From positions 1-45,797 of IMG/VR virus record IMGVR_UViG_3300021511_000012: a DNA stretch of 45,797 nt. One strand, 5' to 3'. The notes under the pieces were generated by a model. It had not been told where the DNA came from, ran no database searches, and was given only the letters and a program-made list of their open reading frames with translations. Origin of the DNA: a virus. The translations under genes and the position numbers were made by a program. Below are positions 30,726-38,575 of this stretch, one piece after another; within the stretch, counting starts at the first letter, position 1, and each line of letters starts with the position of its first letter.

Positions 30726-31463
30726 ATGCAGTGTCCCGAAACTCTACTTGGTCCCGAAGCCTACTTCGCCGCTCTCGCGCTCGCCGTCGGCGTGCTCGTG
30801 AACGCAATCAAACGGATCCCCAAAGTGCCCGCCGACGTCTTGCCCGTTGCCGCCTTCGCGCTCGGGTATGTGATCGACGGCGCGCTCGGGCACTACTCGT
30901 GCGGGCTCACGTTCGGGCAAGCCGCGCTCTCGGGCTTGGGCGGCGGGCTCGCCGGGCTCGCGGCGGCGGGCGGGCATGAAGCGCTCATGCGTTCGGCGAG
31001 TCGTGTCGGGCTCGGCAAGCTGGCAACCGTGTTGCTCGGCAAGGCGAAGCAAGTGAAGGCGAAGACGCTCGCCGCGTCGCTCGTGTTGATCTTCGCGTTC
31101 GTGTGCGCGCCCGTCGTCGTGTCGTGCGACGGTGCGCTCGGCAAGGCGGCGAAGGTCGCGCACACCGTCGGCAACGCGTTAGAGATTCTCGACGGGCTTG
31201 CATCGAAGTCGCAAACCTACTTCGACCGGCATCCGTCACTCGACAACAGCGCGGCGGTGTTCGACTTGATCAAGCTCGTTCGTGAAGCCGTCGACAACGG
31301 CGAGCACGAGAAAGCCGTCGAGCTGTATCGCGACCTTCGCAAGCAACTCGACGATCTCGGCATCCCGTCGGCGAGCCCGCCGGGCGGCGGTGCGGAAACC
31401 GACACGCCCGAGCCCGAGCCCTTCGAGGTTCCGACGGTCGAAGAGTTCAAGGCGGCGCTATGA
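30726..31463 (+). CDS. Putative holin fused to a lipoprotein-like domain
   Basis: A 245-aa protein with AGGAGC before ATG 30726. Residues about 10-90 are holin-like: two or three membrane segments (YFAALALAVGVLVNAI, LPVAAFALGYVIDGA, LSGLGGGLAGLAAAGG) ending in HEALMRS. After a basic KAKQVKAKT stretch comes a third hydrophobic segment, LAASLVLIFAFVCAPVVVSC, with a lipobox-like VVSC, then a helical domain (VFDLIKLVREAVDNGEHEKA) and Pro/Glu tail. This could be a single holin-spanin-like fusion, or two products if an internal start (ATG near 30988) is used. It overlaps the endolysin gene. Confidence 0.68.
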   Translation: MQCPETLLGPEAYFAALALAVGVLVNAIKRIPKVPADVLPVAAFALGYVIDGALGHYSCGLTFGQAALSGLGGGLAGLAAAGGHEALMRSASRVGLGKLATVLLGKAKQVKAKTLAASLVLIFAFVCAPVVVSCDGALGKAAKVAHTVGNALEILDGLASKSQTYFDRHPSLDNSAAVFDLIKLVREAVDNGEHEKAVELYRDLRKQLDDLGIPSASPPGGGAETDTPEPEPFEVPTVEEFKAAL

Positions 31464-33061
31464 TCAAGGGTTCCGATTGGTGGGCGGATCGCGTTCCCGA
31501 CAAGCTCGGCGAACACTACACGCAAGAGGTCGTCGCCGCCGTTAGAAGCGGCGACGCCGTGATCGAATGGGCGACGATCGTCGACGGCGACTTCGAGTTC
31601 GAGATCATGCGCGCCCCGCTCGCCGTCGGAACCTTCGACGATCATGTGTTCGCGCTCGGGCTCACCGCCGAAGCGGTCGACTTGATCGCGCTCGCTCTCG
31701 AAGAACGCGGCGTGCCCGTCATGAGCCCGACGCCGCACTTGTGGGACCTTGCCGCCGAAGACCCGCGGCAAGTCCAGATCGGCCCGCACACCTTGCCGCA
31801 GCTCATCGGGCGACAGAACGGCGCGGCGGGCATGACGAAGACCGCCGCGAAGGCGAGCGGCGATGCCATCATGGCAGACCGCCCGGCGTTGTGCGCGCTC
31901 ATCTCGGCGGCGTGCAAGTGCACCGTCTTGCATCCGTACGGCGACGCCGACGGGATTCGAGACGATCACGCCTGCGAGTATGGTTGGCGCTTGCCGGGCA
32001 AGGTCGGTTGGGGCTCGGCGAACAGCTCGGGCACCGGTTGGGTAGTACAGAGTGCGCAATGGGCACACTTTTACCGACACTTCTTCGATTATTCGATGGG
32101 CGCCGTATACGTGAAAGCACGCGCTCGGCTCGCCGGGCGGTCGGTGGACCTTCGTAAACTGGCCCGCGGCGGGCCAGATTCGGCCCGTGTGGCGCCCGCC
32201 GGCCCGGTGCCCTTCATTGTCCACCCGGAATGCCGCGACGCCGTGAGCGGCGTTCTGGAGCAGATACCCGACACGCAACCGAGCGAGCGCCCGATCATTG
32301 CCATCGGCTCGAAGGGCTCGGCGGTCGCTTCGTGGCAAAGGATCCTCATGCGGGCGGGCTTCTCGCTCGCGCCTTGGAACGACGACGGTGTGTTCGGCAA
32401 GTTGACGCACAACGCAACCGTCGGGTTTCAGAAAGAGCGCGGCTTGCCCGGCAACGGGATCGTCGACGACGCGACTTGGCAAGCCGAGCACGTCGAGCCC
32501 GCCGAGCGCGACGAGCCCGACGGCGGGATCTCGGCGGTCACTCTTTGCCGCAACTTCACGCAAGCCGATCGCAAGTCGGTTGACAACATCGTGATTCACA
32601 CGATCGAAGCCGTCGAAGCGAGCACGACCGCCGACAACACGGCGGCATGGGGCGCCGGCCCGAGCGCGCCGCGGGCGTCGTGGCACTATGCGCTCGACGA
32701 CGACTCGACGATCTTGTGCGTACCCGAAGAGAGCGTTGCTTGGGCGGCGCCGGGTTTGAACAAGCGCGGGATCCAACTAGAGCACGCCGGCTTCGCGCGC
32801 CAGTCTTACGACGAGTGGTTCGATCCTTTCTCGCGTCGGATGCTCGCGCGCTCGGCGAAGCTCGCCGCGGTGATCTGCAAACGTTGGAACATTCCCGTTC
32901 GCTTCGTCGACGCCGCCGGGCTCATGCGAGGCGAGCGCGGGATCACGACGCATTACCAAGTCACGAAAGGACCGGGCAAGGGTCGCACGACTCACACCGA
33001 TCCCGGTCGCGGTTTCCCAATGTCGGCTTACCTCGGCATGATACAAGAGGCGATGACATGA
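31460..33061 (+). CDS. Endolysin: N-terminal domain, PG-binding domain and amidase_2 domain
   Basis: A 533-aa lytic enzyme. Residues about 279-342 are a peptidoglycan-binding_1 module (IGSKGSAVASWQRILMRAGF, DDGVFGKLTHNATVGFQKER). Residues about 374-530 are an N-acetylmuramoyl-L-alanine amidase_2 domain with zinc ligands H380, H498 and D514. The first about 225 residues form a separate domain (LAVGTFDDHVFALGLTAEAV, HFYRHFFDYSMGAVYV) that resembles a stand-alone protein family I recall from phages and GC-rich bacteria, here joined to the amidase. The gene overlaps the holin gene by 4 nt. It should cleave the stem peptide-glycan link to release virions. Confidence 0.88.
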   Translation: MIKGSDWWADRVPDKLGEHYTQEVVAAVRSGDAVIEWATIVDGDFEFEIMRAPLAVGTFDDHVFALGLTAEAVDLIALALEERGVPVMSPTPHLWDLAAEDPRQVQIGPHTLPQLIGRQNGAAGMTKTAAKASGDAIMADRPALCALISAACKCTVLHPYGDADGIRDDHACEYGWRLPGKVGWGSANSSGTGWVVQSAQWAHFYRHFFDYSMGAVYVKARARLAGRSVDLRKLARGGPDSARVAPAGPVPFIVHPECRDAVSGVLEQIPDTQPSERPIIAIGSKGSAVASWQRILMRAGFSLAPWNDDGVFGKLTHNATVGFQKERGLPGNGIVDDATWQAEHVEPAERDEPDGGISAVTLCRNFTQADRKSVDNIVIHTIEAVEASTTADNTAAWGAGPSAPRASWHYALDDDSTILCVPEESVAWAAPGLNKRGIQLEHAGFARQSYDEWFDPFSRRMLARSAKLAAVICKRWNIPVRFVDAAGLMRGERGITTHYQVTKGPGKGRTTHTDPGRGFPMSAYLGMIQEAMT

Positions 33062-33444
33062 GCGCTGCAACGCTGGCATTGATCCCGACGATGCCGCCCG
33101 AATCTTCAACCGTTGAGATCCCCGCAAGCATGAACCCGACAGAAAGAACGAAGCTCGTCGACGCGCTCGGCGACATCTCGACCGAACTCGCTCGGGTGCA
33201 AACCCGAGACGAAGAGCGGGCGAAGTTCGCCGAGCAACGTTGGCGGGCGATCGACGCGAGACTTGCCAAGCTCGAATCGGGTGCCGACGCGAGCGGGCGT
33301 TACGATCTCGATCTCGTGACGAAGAAACTCGACAAGCGCGAAGCCGAGTTCGTGCGTTGGAAGTTTTGGGCTCTCGGTATTATCGGGGCACTTCTCACGT
33401 CGACGATCGTCGGGCTCGTCGTACACTATCTCTCGAAGGGTTGA
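33058..33444 (+). CDS. Tail-anchored coiled-coil membrane protein of the lysis cassette, 128 aa
   Basis: ATG 33058 overlaps the endolysin stop. A helical coiled coil (ALGDISTELARVQTRDEERA, AIDARLAKLESGADASG) precedes a single transmembrane segment near residues 105-124 (FWALGIIGALLTSTIVGLVV). Similar proteins are annotated as holin-accessory or spanin-like; the C-terminal anchor orientation argues against a classical N-anchored i-spanin. Assigned to lysis from its position only. Confidence 0.68.
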   Translation: MSAATLALIPTMPPESSTVEIPASMNPTERTKLVDALGDISTELARVQTRDEERAKFAEQRWRAIDARLAKLESGADASGRYDLDLVTKKLDKREAEFVRWKFWALGIIGALLTSTIVGLVVHYLSKG

Positions 33445-33447
33445 GCC

Positions 33448-34059
33448 ATGGCGGGCGAGCTTGTTGCAAAGAACACGGATCACGAAGGCGCCGTGCGGCG
33501 CTTCATTGAGCAATTCAAGAGCAAGCCCGATCTCGAAACGCTCGCCCGGATCTACTTGCGACAGATCCAAGATCTCGAAGACGCGACCTTTGAAGTAATT
33601 CTAGAACGCGATCTCGATAACGCCGTCGGCGTGCAACTCGAAACGATCGGCAAGATCGTTGGGCAAGTTCGCACGACGCCCGACGACGACAGATATAGAA
33701 CGGCGATCCGTGCGCGCATCGCGATCAACTTGAGCGACGCGACCGCCGAAGACGTGATCAAAGTCGCAAAGCTTTTGCTCGACGAGTTCGGCGAGAGCTT
33801 CACGCTTCGCGACGAGCCGCCCGCACAATTCCGCGTGACCGTGCACGATCCACTTCAAAGCGCCGACGCCGACTTGCTTCACCAATTGCTCGACGAAGCC
33901 GACGCCGGCGGCGTGCGGCTCATGCTCGTGTGGAACGAGACGCTTGCAACGGCAAGCGACAAGCTCATACTCGGCGGCGGTTCGGTTGTCGGCGGCGGGC
34001 TCGGATACTCGGGCGGCGGCGGAGGAACGGGCAAGCTCTCAAGTTCGATCGGAGGATAG
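33448..34059 (+). CDS. Baseplate protein, DUF2612-like
   Basis: A 203-aa protein. RFIEQFKSKPDLETLARIYL, GVQLETIGKIVGQVRTTPDD and YRTAIRARIAINLSDATAED match the DUF2612 family (gpI-like wedge protein), usually adjacent to baseplate J. Here the lysis cassette lies between the two. A Gly-rich tail (GGGSVVGGGLGYSGGGGG) may connect to the fibre protein that follows. Confidence 0.85.
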   Translation: MAGELVAKNTDHEGAVRRFIEQFKSKPDLETLARIYLRQIQDLEDATFEVILERDLDNAVGVQLETIGKIVGQVRTTPDDDRYRTAIRARIAINLSDATAEDVIKVAKLLLDEFGESFTLRDEPPAQFRVTVHDPLQSADADLLHQLLDEADAGGVRLMLVWNETLATASDKLILGGGSVVGGGLGYSGGGGGTGKLSSSIGG

Positions 34060-34063
34060 ACCC

Positions 34064-35389
34064 ATGGCAGACAAGCAAGTAACTCGCCCGATCGGTTTGG
34101 ATCCGTCGTGGGCAAACGACGAGTTGATCAACGATCCGGGCGAAGCTTGGGACGGCGACACAACGAAAGTCGAGCCCGGCGCCGGCAAGCGCGACGACGG
34201 ATACTTGCCCGAAGAGAATCCCGACGCGCAAGAATTGAACCACGTTCAGAACGAAACCGGTCGTTGGCTTCAGTACTTTTCCAACATGCAAGCCATGAAT
34301 TGGACGCCGGGCGGGCGTGTCGGCGAAGTCACAACCGCCGGGCAGATCAACTCGGCGGGCGGGCTTTGCTACGACGAAGGCTCGGGACAATGGATCGCCG
34401 TCGGTCGCATTATCTCGATCGCGGGCGAAGTGTCGATCTCGCAAGATGGGCACACTTGGACTGCTATCGCCGGCGCGCCTCTCGCTTCGGTCAACTTGGA
34501 CTATGTAGCGAGCAAACATCCAGACTTCGCGCCGACACACCTTTCGGTTAACGCCTTGATCTCTTCGGCAACGAACGCGAGCGTGATCGAATTGCTCGGC
34601 GGCGGGCTCTCGGGTTTCACGGCGCCGGGCGTCGGCACCGTAAACGTCGCGATGCAAGCTTGGGACGAAGGCAACTCACAATGGATCGTTGTCGGCGGCG
34701 AAGATCAAGCGGGCACGCCGTTGCCGGCGGTTTGGACCGACGGCACACCTATGACCGGGCTCACACAACGAGCAAGCGCGGCGGTCAACTCGACACGCGC
34801 CGAACTACTTGCGATCGATCGGGCGGGCTTGTCGGTCGTGATCGGCGACGGTGCGGCACCGAACTTCGACGTTTGGACGAGTCTCGACGCGATCACGTTC
34901 ACGCAAACGGCGCCGGTCGGTGTCGGCGTCGGCGAGTCGGCGCGATCAATGATCTTCGACGAAGCTCGCGGCGTGTTCGTGCTCTTGACCGAGCGAGCGA
35001 CCTACACGTCGATCGACGGCGTGAATTGGTCGCTTGTTGGATCGTTTTCGGGCGGCGGCGTTCACGCCGTTAGGTGTTTCGCTTCAGACAACGGCGGCAT
35101 GTATGTCGCCGGCGTCGACGGGCTCGGCGCGGCGATCCGATATTCAAGTGACGGCGGCGTGAATTGGCGAATCGTGCTCGTGCCCGGCGACTACGATCAA
35201 ACCGGCGGCGCGGGCGCTTCGACCGATACCGTGTCTCGCGTTTGCTACTCGCAAGCGTTGCGTCGTTTCGCCTATTCGGTCTCGCCGCCGACGGGCACGT
35301 ATTACGGTTTCGTCGGGCTCTCTCTCGCGGTCGGCGACACGACAGTCGAAGCCAACGGCACGACGCGCTCGATCCCGCAAGTGACATGA
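34064..35389 (+). CDS. Tail fibre protein with beta-propeller-like repeats, 441 aa
   Basis: GGAGG stands seven bases before ATG 34064. The first about 80 residues (GYLPEENPDAQELNHVQNET) resemble fibre attachment regions. The rest contains repeated strands with Asp-box-like SISQDGHTWTA, TSIDGVNWSLVG, YSSDGGVNWRIV and WIAVG/WIVVGG motifs, as in BNR or sialidase-type propellers that bind surface glycans. It is the first of the adhesion genes. Receptor specificity cannot be inferred. Confidence 0.8.
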   Translation: MADKQVTRPIGLDPSWANDELINDPGEAWDGDTTKVEPGAGKRDDGYLPEENPDAQELNHVQNETGRWLQYFSNMQAMNWTPGGRVGEVTTAGQINSAGGLCYDEGSGQWIAVGRIISIAGEVSISQDGHTWTAIAGAPLASVNLDYVASKHPDFAPTHLSVNALISSATNASVIELLGGGLSGFTAPGVGTVNVAMQAWDEGNSQWIVVGGEDQAGTPLPAVWTDGTPMTGLTQRASAAVNSTRAELLAIDRAGLSVVIGDGAAPNFDVWTSLDAITFTQTAPVGVGVGESARSMIFDEARGVFVLLTERATYTSIDGVNWSLVGSFSGGGVHAVRCFASDNGGMYVAGVDGLGAAIRYSSDGGVNWRIVLVPGDYDQTGGAGASTDTVSRVCYSQALRRFAYSVSPPTGTYYGFVGLSLAVGDTTVEANGTTRSIPQVT

Positions 35390-35883
35390 GAGCAAGACAA
35401 GACACCGACGGGCGAAGCCATGACGCCCTAACGACAACGCCCCATGATCACCATGGGGCGCCGTCGCTCGTGTCTTTCTCGAACACGAGCCAAAGCTTGC
35501 CGCCGGGTACTACTTACGATCTCGACGTGACCTTGCCGGCGTCGTCGTTCAAGGTCGCACGAGTGCAGCTTATGGGACCGGCGAAGGCGGGCGGCGGCTC
35601 GGGCTCCGTGTGGCGCGAACACGCTTCGGTTCACGCGACAACGAGTTCGTCGGAAGCAATGGGACACTCGTCGCGCACGAGCGCGTTCAAGCGATCGTAT
35701 TGTGCGACCTATGCCAAGAGCCAAGGATCGGCGCGGCTCTCGCATCGAGTGTTTTGCCTTACGGCTTCGCGGATCTCTTTGCAAGACGCATGGATCACGG
35801 GCTCGACGTTGCGGCTTCGTTTCCGAAACCACTTCGGCGGCTCGTCAACTCTTTGGGTAAAAGGATCGGCGCTCCTATGGTGA
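35386..35883 (+). CDS. Fibre-tip protein 1 of three tandem paralogues, 165 aa
   Basis: ATG 35386 overlaps the fibre stop. An early HDHHGA motif and a beta-rich C-terminus with LSHRVFC, QDAWITGSTLRLRFRN and a WVKGSALL end align by eye with the two following genes. Histidine pairs of this type (DHH or QHH) occur in trimeric phage fibre H-type modules. The first 28 residues are poorly ordered. Likely a distal fibre or chaperone-like adhesion subunit. Confidence 0.7.
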   Translation: MRARQDTDGRSHDALTTTPHDHHGAPSLVSFSNTSQSLPPGTTYDLDVTLPASSFKVARVQLMGPAKAGGGSGSVWREHASVHATTSSSEAMGHSSRTSAFKRSYCATYAKSQGSARLSHRVFCLTASRISLQDAWITGSTLRLRFRNHFGGSSTLWVKGSALLW

Positions 35884-36374
35884 GACCCGCAAACGCCGAC
35901 GTCGTGACCGATCACACGTTGCTCGTCGACGTCGGCGGCGACGATCACCACAACGCCGCGACCGCCGAGCGCGTGCTTGTCAACTCGCAATCGATCGCGG
36001 CTCTCACGTCTTACGAGTTGCGCATCGCGCTCGGCAAGAGCGGGCACCGTGTTGCATGGGGCGTGCTTCGGGGCAACGTGTCAACCGATATTCTAGGACA
36101 TGAAGGCGTGTTCTTTCTGGCGCACGCGACCGCCGACGAGTCTTGCGCAATCGGGATTCGAAGTTACGGCGCCGGCGGTTACCCAACGAGCTACGTCGGC
36201 GCCTACTCTCGCTTGCACGGCGATTCGTACCTTTCACACCGCGACACGTTCGGCACATACATTCGCTTCGACGACGCTTGGATCGACGGCTCGGATCTCG
36301 TGCTCGAATTCCGAAACTTGCACCCGACCCTTTCGCGCAACTTGACGGTTTACGGTGCCGTCGCGGTGAAGTGA
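35877..36374 (+). CDS. Fibre-tip protein 2 of three tandem paralogues, 165 aa
   Basis: ATG 35877 (or GTG 35880) overlaps the first paralogue. It carries DDHHNA near residue 22 and a C-terminus LSHRDTFGTYIRFDDAWIDG, DLVLEFRN and LTVYGAVAVK aligning with the first copy: same length, same LSHR and DAWI-GS-L-L-FRN pattern. The middle third (NVSTDILGHEGVFFLAHATA) differs, as expected for a diversified binding face. Confidence 0.72.
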   Translation: MVRPANADVVTDHTLLVDVGGDDHHNAATAERVLVNSQSIAALTSYELRIALGKSGHRVAWGVLRGNVSTDILGHEGVFFLAHATADESCAIGIRSYGAGGYPTSYVGAYSRLHGDSYLSHRDTFGTYIRFDDAWIDGSDLVLEFRNLHPTLSRNLTVYGAVAVK

Positions 36375-36375
36375 C

Positions 36376-36897
36376 ATGCGACCCGAAGACGCCTTGAAGC
36401 ATCCGACGTTGCATTCGGCGATCTCGAACGTGCTCGCCGATCAACACCACGAAGCGCCGAGCAATATCGAGACGAGCAACACGACGCTTTCGGTTGCGCC
36501 ACTTCCGTTCGGGCCGGGCACTTGGGACGTTTCCGTACCCTACGACACGCAAGCGGCGATCTTCTCGTTGCGCTCGAATCGAACGATCGAACTCGACACG
36601 GGCAAGTCGGGCATCGTCGGCGTGGCAACACGCTCGTCGCTTCACGCCGCAACCGCGGGGCTCGGCGGGCACGGCGTGATCACAACGACCGCTTATGCGC
36701 ACTGCTACGCGAAGGCGGGCGGCGCGCTCTATCTGTCGGCGAAGATCTTCGATTCAACGGGCAACTACATCGCCTTGTCGAACGCCTACCTAACGGCGAC
36801 CGGCCCTTCGACGCGAGTGTTTCGCACCGATTGGACGAACTTCGCCGCGAGCTATAAGACTCTGAACGTGTGGGCCGAACTTTTGGTGTTGCTATGA
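36376..36897 (+). CDS. Fibre-tip protein 3 of three tandem paralogues, 173 aa
   Basis: ATG 36376 follows one base after the previous stop. It has DQHHEA near residue 23 and a C-terminus LYLSAKIFDSTGNYIALSNA ending in VWAELLVL, the same strand order as copies 1 and 2 though more diverged. Its TGA overlaps the glycosyltransferase start (ATGA). Retention of three tight copies suggests heteromeric or alternative tips. Confidence 0.68.
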   Translation: MRPEDALKHPTLHSAISNVLADQHHEAPSNIETSNTTLSVAPLPFGPGTWDVSVPYDTQAAIFSLRSNRTIELDTGKSGIVGVATRSSLHAATAGLGGHGVITTTAYAHCYAKAGGALYLSAKIFDSTGNYIALSNAYLTATGPSTRVFRTDWTNFAASYKTLNVWAELLVLL

Positions 36898-38138
36898 ACG
36901 AACCGCTTCGAGTGCTCGCGATCTGTCATGAGGATCCCGCTTGGATCTTGGGCGGCATGGGTATGCATTGCCGCGAGCTTTACCGTTGCATGTCCAAGCG
37001 CGACGACGTCGAGATCGACTTCGTGACGAACGGACCGGGCGAAGGCGTCGAAGAGTTCGCCGGCTTTCGCAAACACCAAGCCGACAAGCTTGTCTGTTAC
37101 AAGCCGCGAACCGCGGATCTGTCGTCGTTCCTATTCTCGGATCTTCAGATGTCGCGAACCCTTATGCGCATGATCGCGAGCGGGCAACGTTGGGATCTGG
37201 TGCATGAGCACGAGTGGACAAGCGTGCAACTCGGGCGCATGGTTCGCGACGCTCTTCGCATACCTCTCGTCGGCACAATGCACTTGTGTATTACCAAGCT
37301 CGCCATGGTCGAAGCGCCCGAGTGCATGAGCACGATCGCCGATTGGCCCGAGATCGAATTCTACTTGCGGCAACAAGAGGGCAACTTGATCTCGGATCCC
37401 GACGAGACGATCCTTTGCTCGCACGCCTACGTTCGGATCGTGCGCGAAACGTTCCTCACGCGCCGACCGATTCACATGATCCACAACGGGATCGACGCCG
37501 AAGTGTGGCACCCGTTCGCCGGCGACGGCGAGCGCGCCAAGCAAGCGCACGGGCTCGATCCCGATCGGTTGCTCGGGCTCTATGTCGGGCGCATTGCGAC
37601 CATGAAAGGGATCGTTCCCTTGCTCGAAGCGATCGAGAGCAACGACACCGGTTGGCAGATCGTGATCGTCGGCACCGTGAACGCGAATTCAGACGAAGAG
37701 AAAGAGGCTTGGGAAGTGACGCAACGGCTTCGCGAACTCGAAGCCGAGCATCCCGAGCGGATCAAGTGGATCGACTTCAAGCACGGGCAAGCGTTGCACG
37801 ATCTGTATACCGCCGCCGACGCCGTGATCATGCCGTCGACACACGAACCCTTCGGGATCGTCGCGCTCGAAGCGATGGCAAGCGGTTGCCCGTTGCTCTC
37901 GACGCGAGTTGACGGGCTCGGCGAGATCGTCGACGACGGGATCGAAGAGTATGCCTTGATCGTGCCGCCGAACGATCCGCGCTCAATCGTGGCGGGCTTG
38001 CACGAGTTGCGCGATCCCGACTTCCGAGAGACACTAGCTCGCAAGGGTCTATCGAGGATCCGTACCTTCACTTGGGAAGCCGCCGCCGACAAGACGATCG
38101 AAGTTTATCGGCAAGCCTTGGAGCAATCATGCCCGTAA
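36894..38138 (+). CDS. GT-B family 4-like glycosyltransferase
   Basis: A 414-aa enzyme expected to transfer a sugar from a nucleotide donor. Features of the GT4/GT-B fold: an N-terminal GGMGMHCRELYRCMSK loop, HEHEWTSVQLGRMV, then IHNGIDAEVWHP, LLGLYVGRIATMKGIVPLLE, and the donor-site EPFGIVALEAMASGCPLLST (the E-x7-E motif). A phage gene of this type inside the fibre block could glycosylate fibre tips or other virion proteins, or alter the host surface polysaccharide. ATG 36894 overlaps the upstream stop; the downstream gene overlaps it by 10 nt. Codon use matches the phage. Confidence 0.85.
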   Translation: MNEPLRVLAICHEDPAWILGGMGMHCRELYRCMSKRDDVEIDFVTNGPGEGVEEFAGFRKHQADKLVCYKPRTADLSSFLFSDLQMSRTLMRMIASGQRWDLVHEHEWTSVQLGRMVRDALRIPLVGTMHLCITKLAMVEAPECMSTIADWPEIEFYLRQQEGNLISDPDETILCSHAYVRIVRETFLTRRPIHMIHNGIDAEVWHPFAGDGERAKQAHGLDPDRLLGLYVGRIATMKGIVPLLEAIESNDTGWQIVIVGTVNANSDEEKEAWEVTQRLRELEAEHPERIKWIDFKHGQALHDLYTAADAVIMPSTHEPFGIVALEAMASGCPLLSTRVDGLGEIVDDGIEEYALIVPPNDPRSIVAGLHELRDPDFRETLARKGLSRIRTFTWEAAADKTIEVYRQALEQSCP

Positions 38139-38569
38139 CGTTGAACCAACCGACCGAACCCGTTGTGCCCGACGCCGCGAAAGTTGTCGCTTTCAAAGTC
38201 GAGAACAACGTCGAGAATTGGATCGAAGTGTGGGTCGCCTTCGGGCACACCGTCGAAGGCAACTTCGTCGAGCACGTTTCGATCTCGCCCGCCTACTTCA
38301 AGATCGAAGACGGGTGCAACCCGCTCGCGCCGAACGTCGCGCTTTGCTCGTGCGACAATTGCGACACTTGGCTAGGGCTCGAAACCGAGTGCCCCGATTG
38401 CGGCGATCCGACGACGCCCTACGACGGTTTTTCGCGGCTCGTCATGAGCACGCCGAGCGGCGACAACATGCACGACATCTTGTCGAGCGCGCTCTATGCC
38501 TTTCTACTGAACGAGAGCGTGCCCGATCCCGACTCGGGCGAAGTCGTGCCCTTGCTCGACGCGGAGTAA
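38129..38569 (+). CDS. Zinc-ribbon protein of unknown function, 146 aa
   Basis: ATG 38129 has GGAG upstream and overlaps the glycosyltransferase end. A beta-rich N-terminus (VVAFKVENNVENWIEVWVAF) is followed by CSCDNCDTW and ECPDCGDP, a clear four-Cys ribbon, then a helix (MHDILSSALYAFLLNES). No family recognised. Its location next to the glycosyltransferase and fibres hints at virion or modification roles. Confidence 0.68.
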   Translation: MPVTLNQPTEPVVPDAAKVVAFKVENNVENWIEVWVAFGHTVEGNFVEHVSISPAYFKIEDGCNPLAPNVALCSCDNCDTWLGLETECPDCGDPTTPYDGFSRLVMSTPSGDNMHDILSSALYAFLLNESVPDPDSGEVVPLLDAE

Positions 38570-38575
38570 CAGATC

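Noticed and set aside
31217-32776. Minus-strand frame of over 500 codons opposite the endolysin
   Set aside because: The plus strand has clear PG-binding and amidase motifs; the opposite frame has no domain and low-complexity Arg content.
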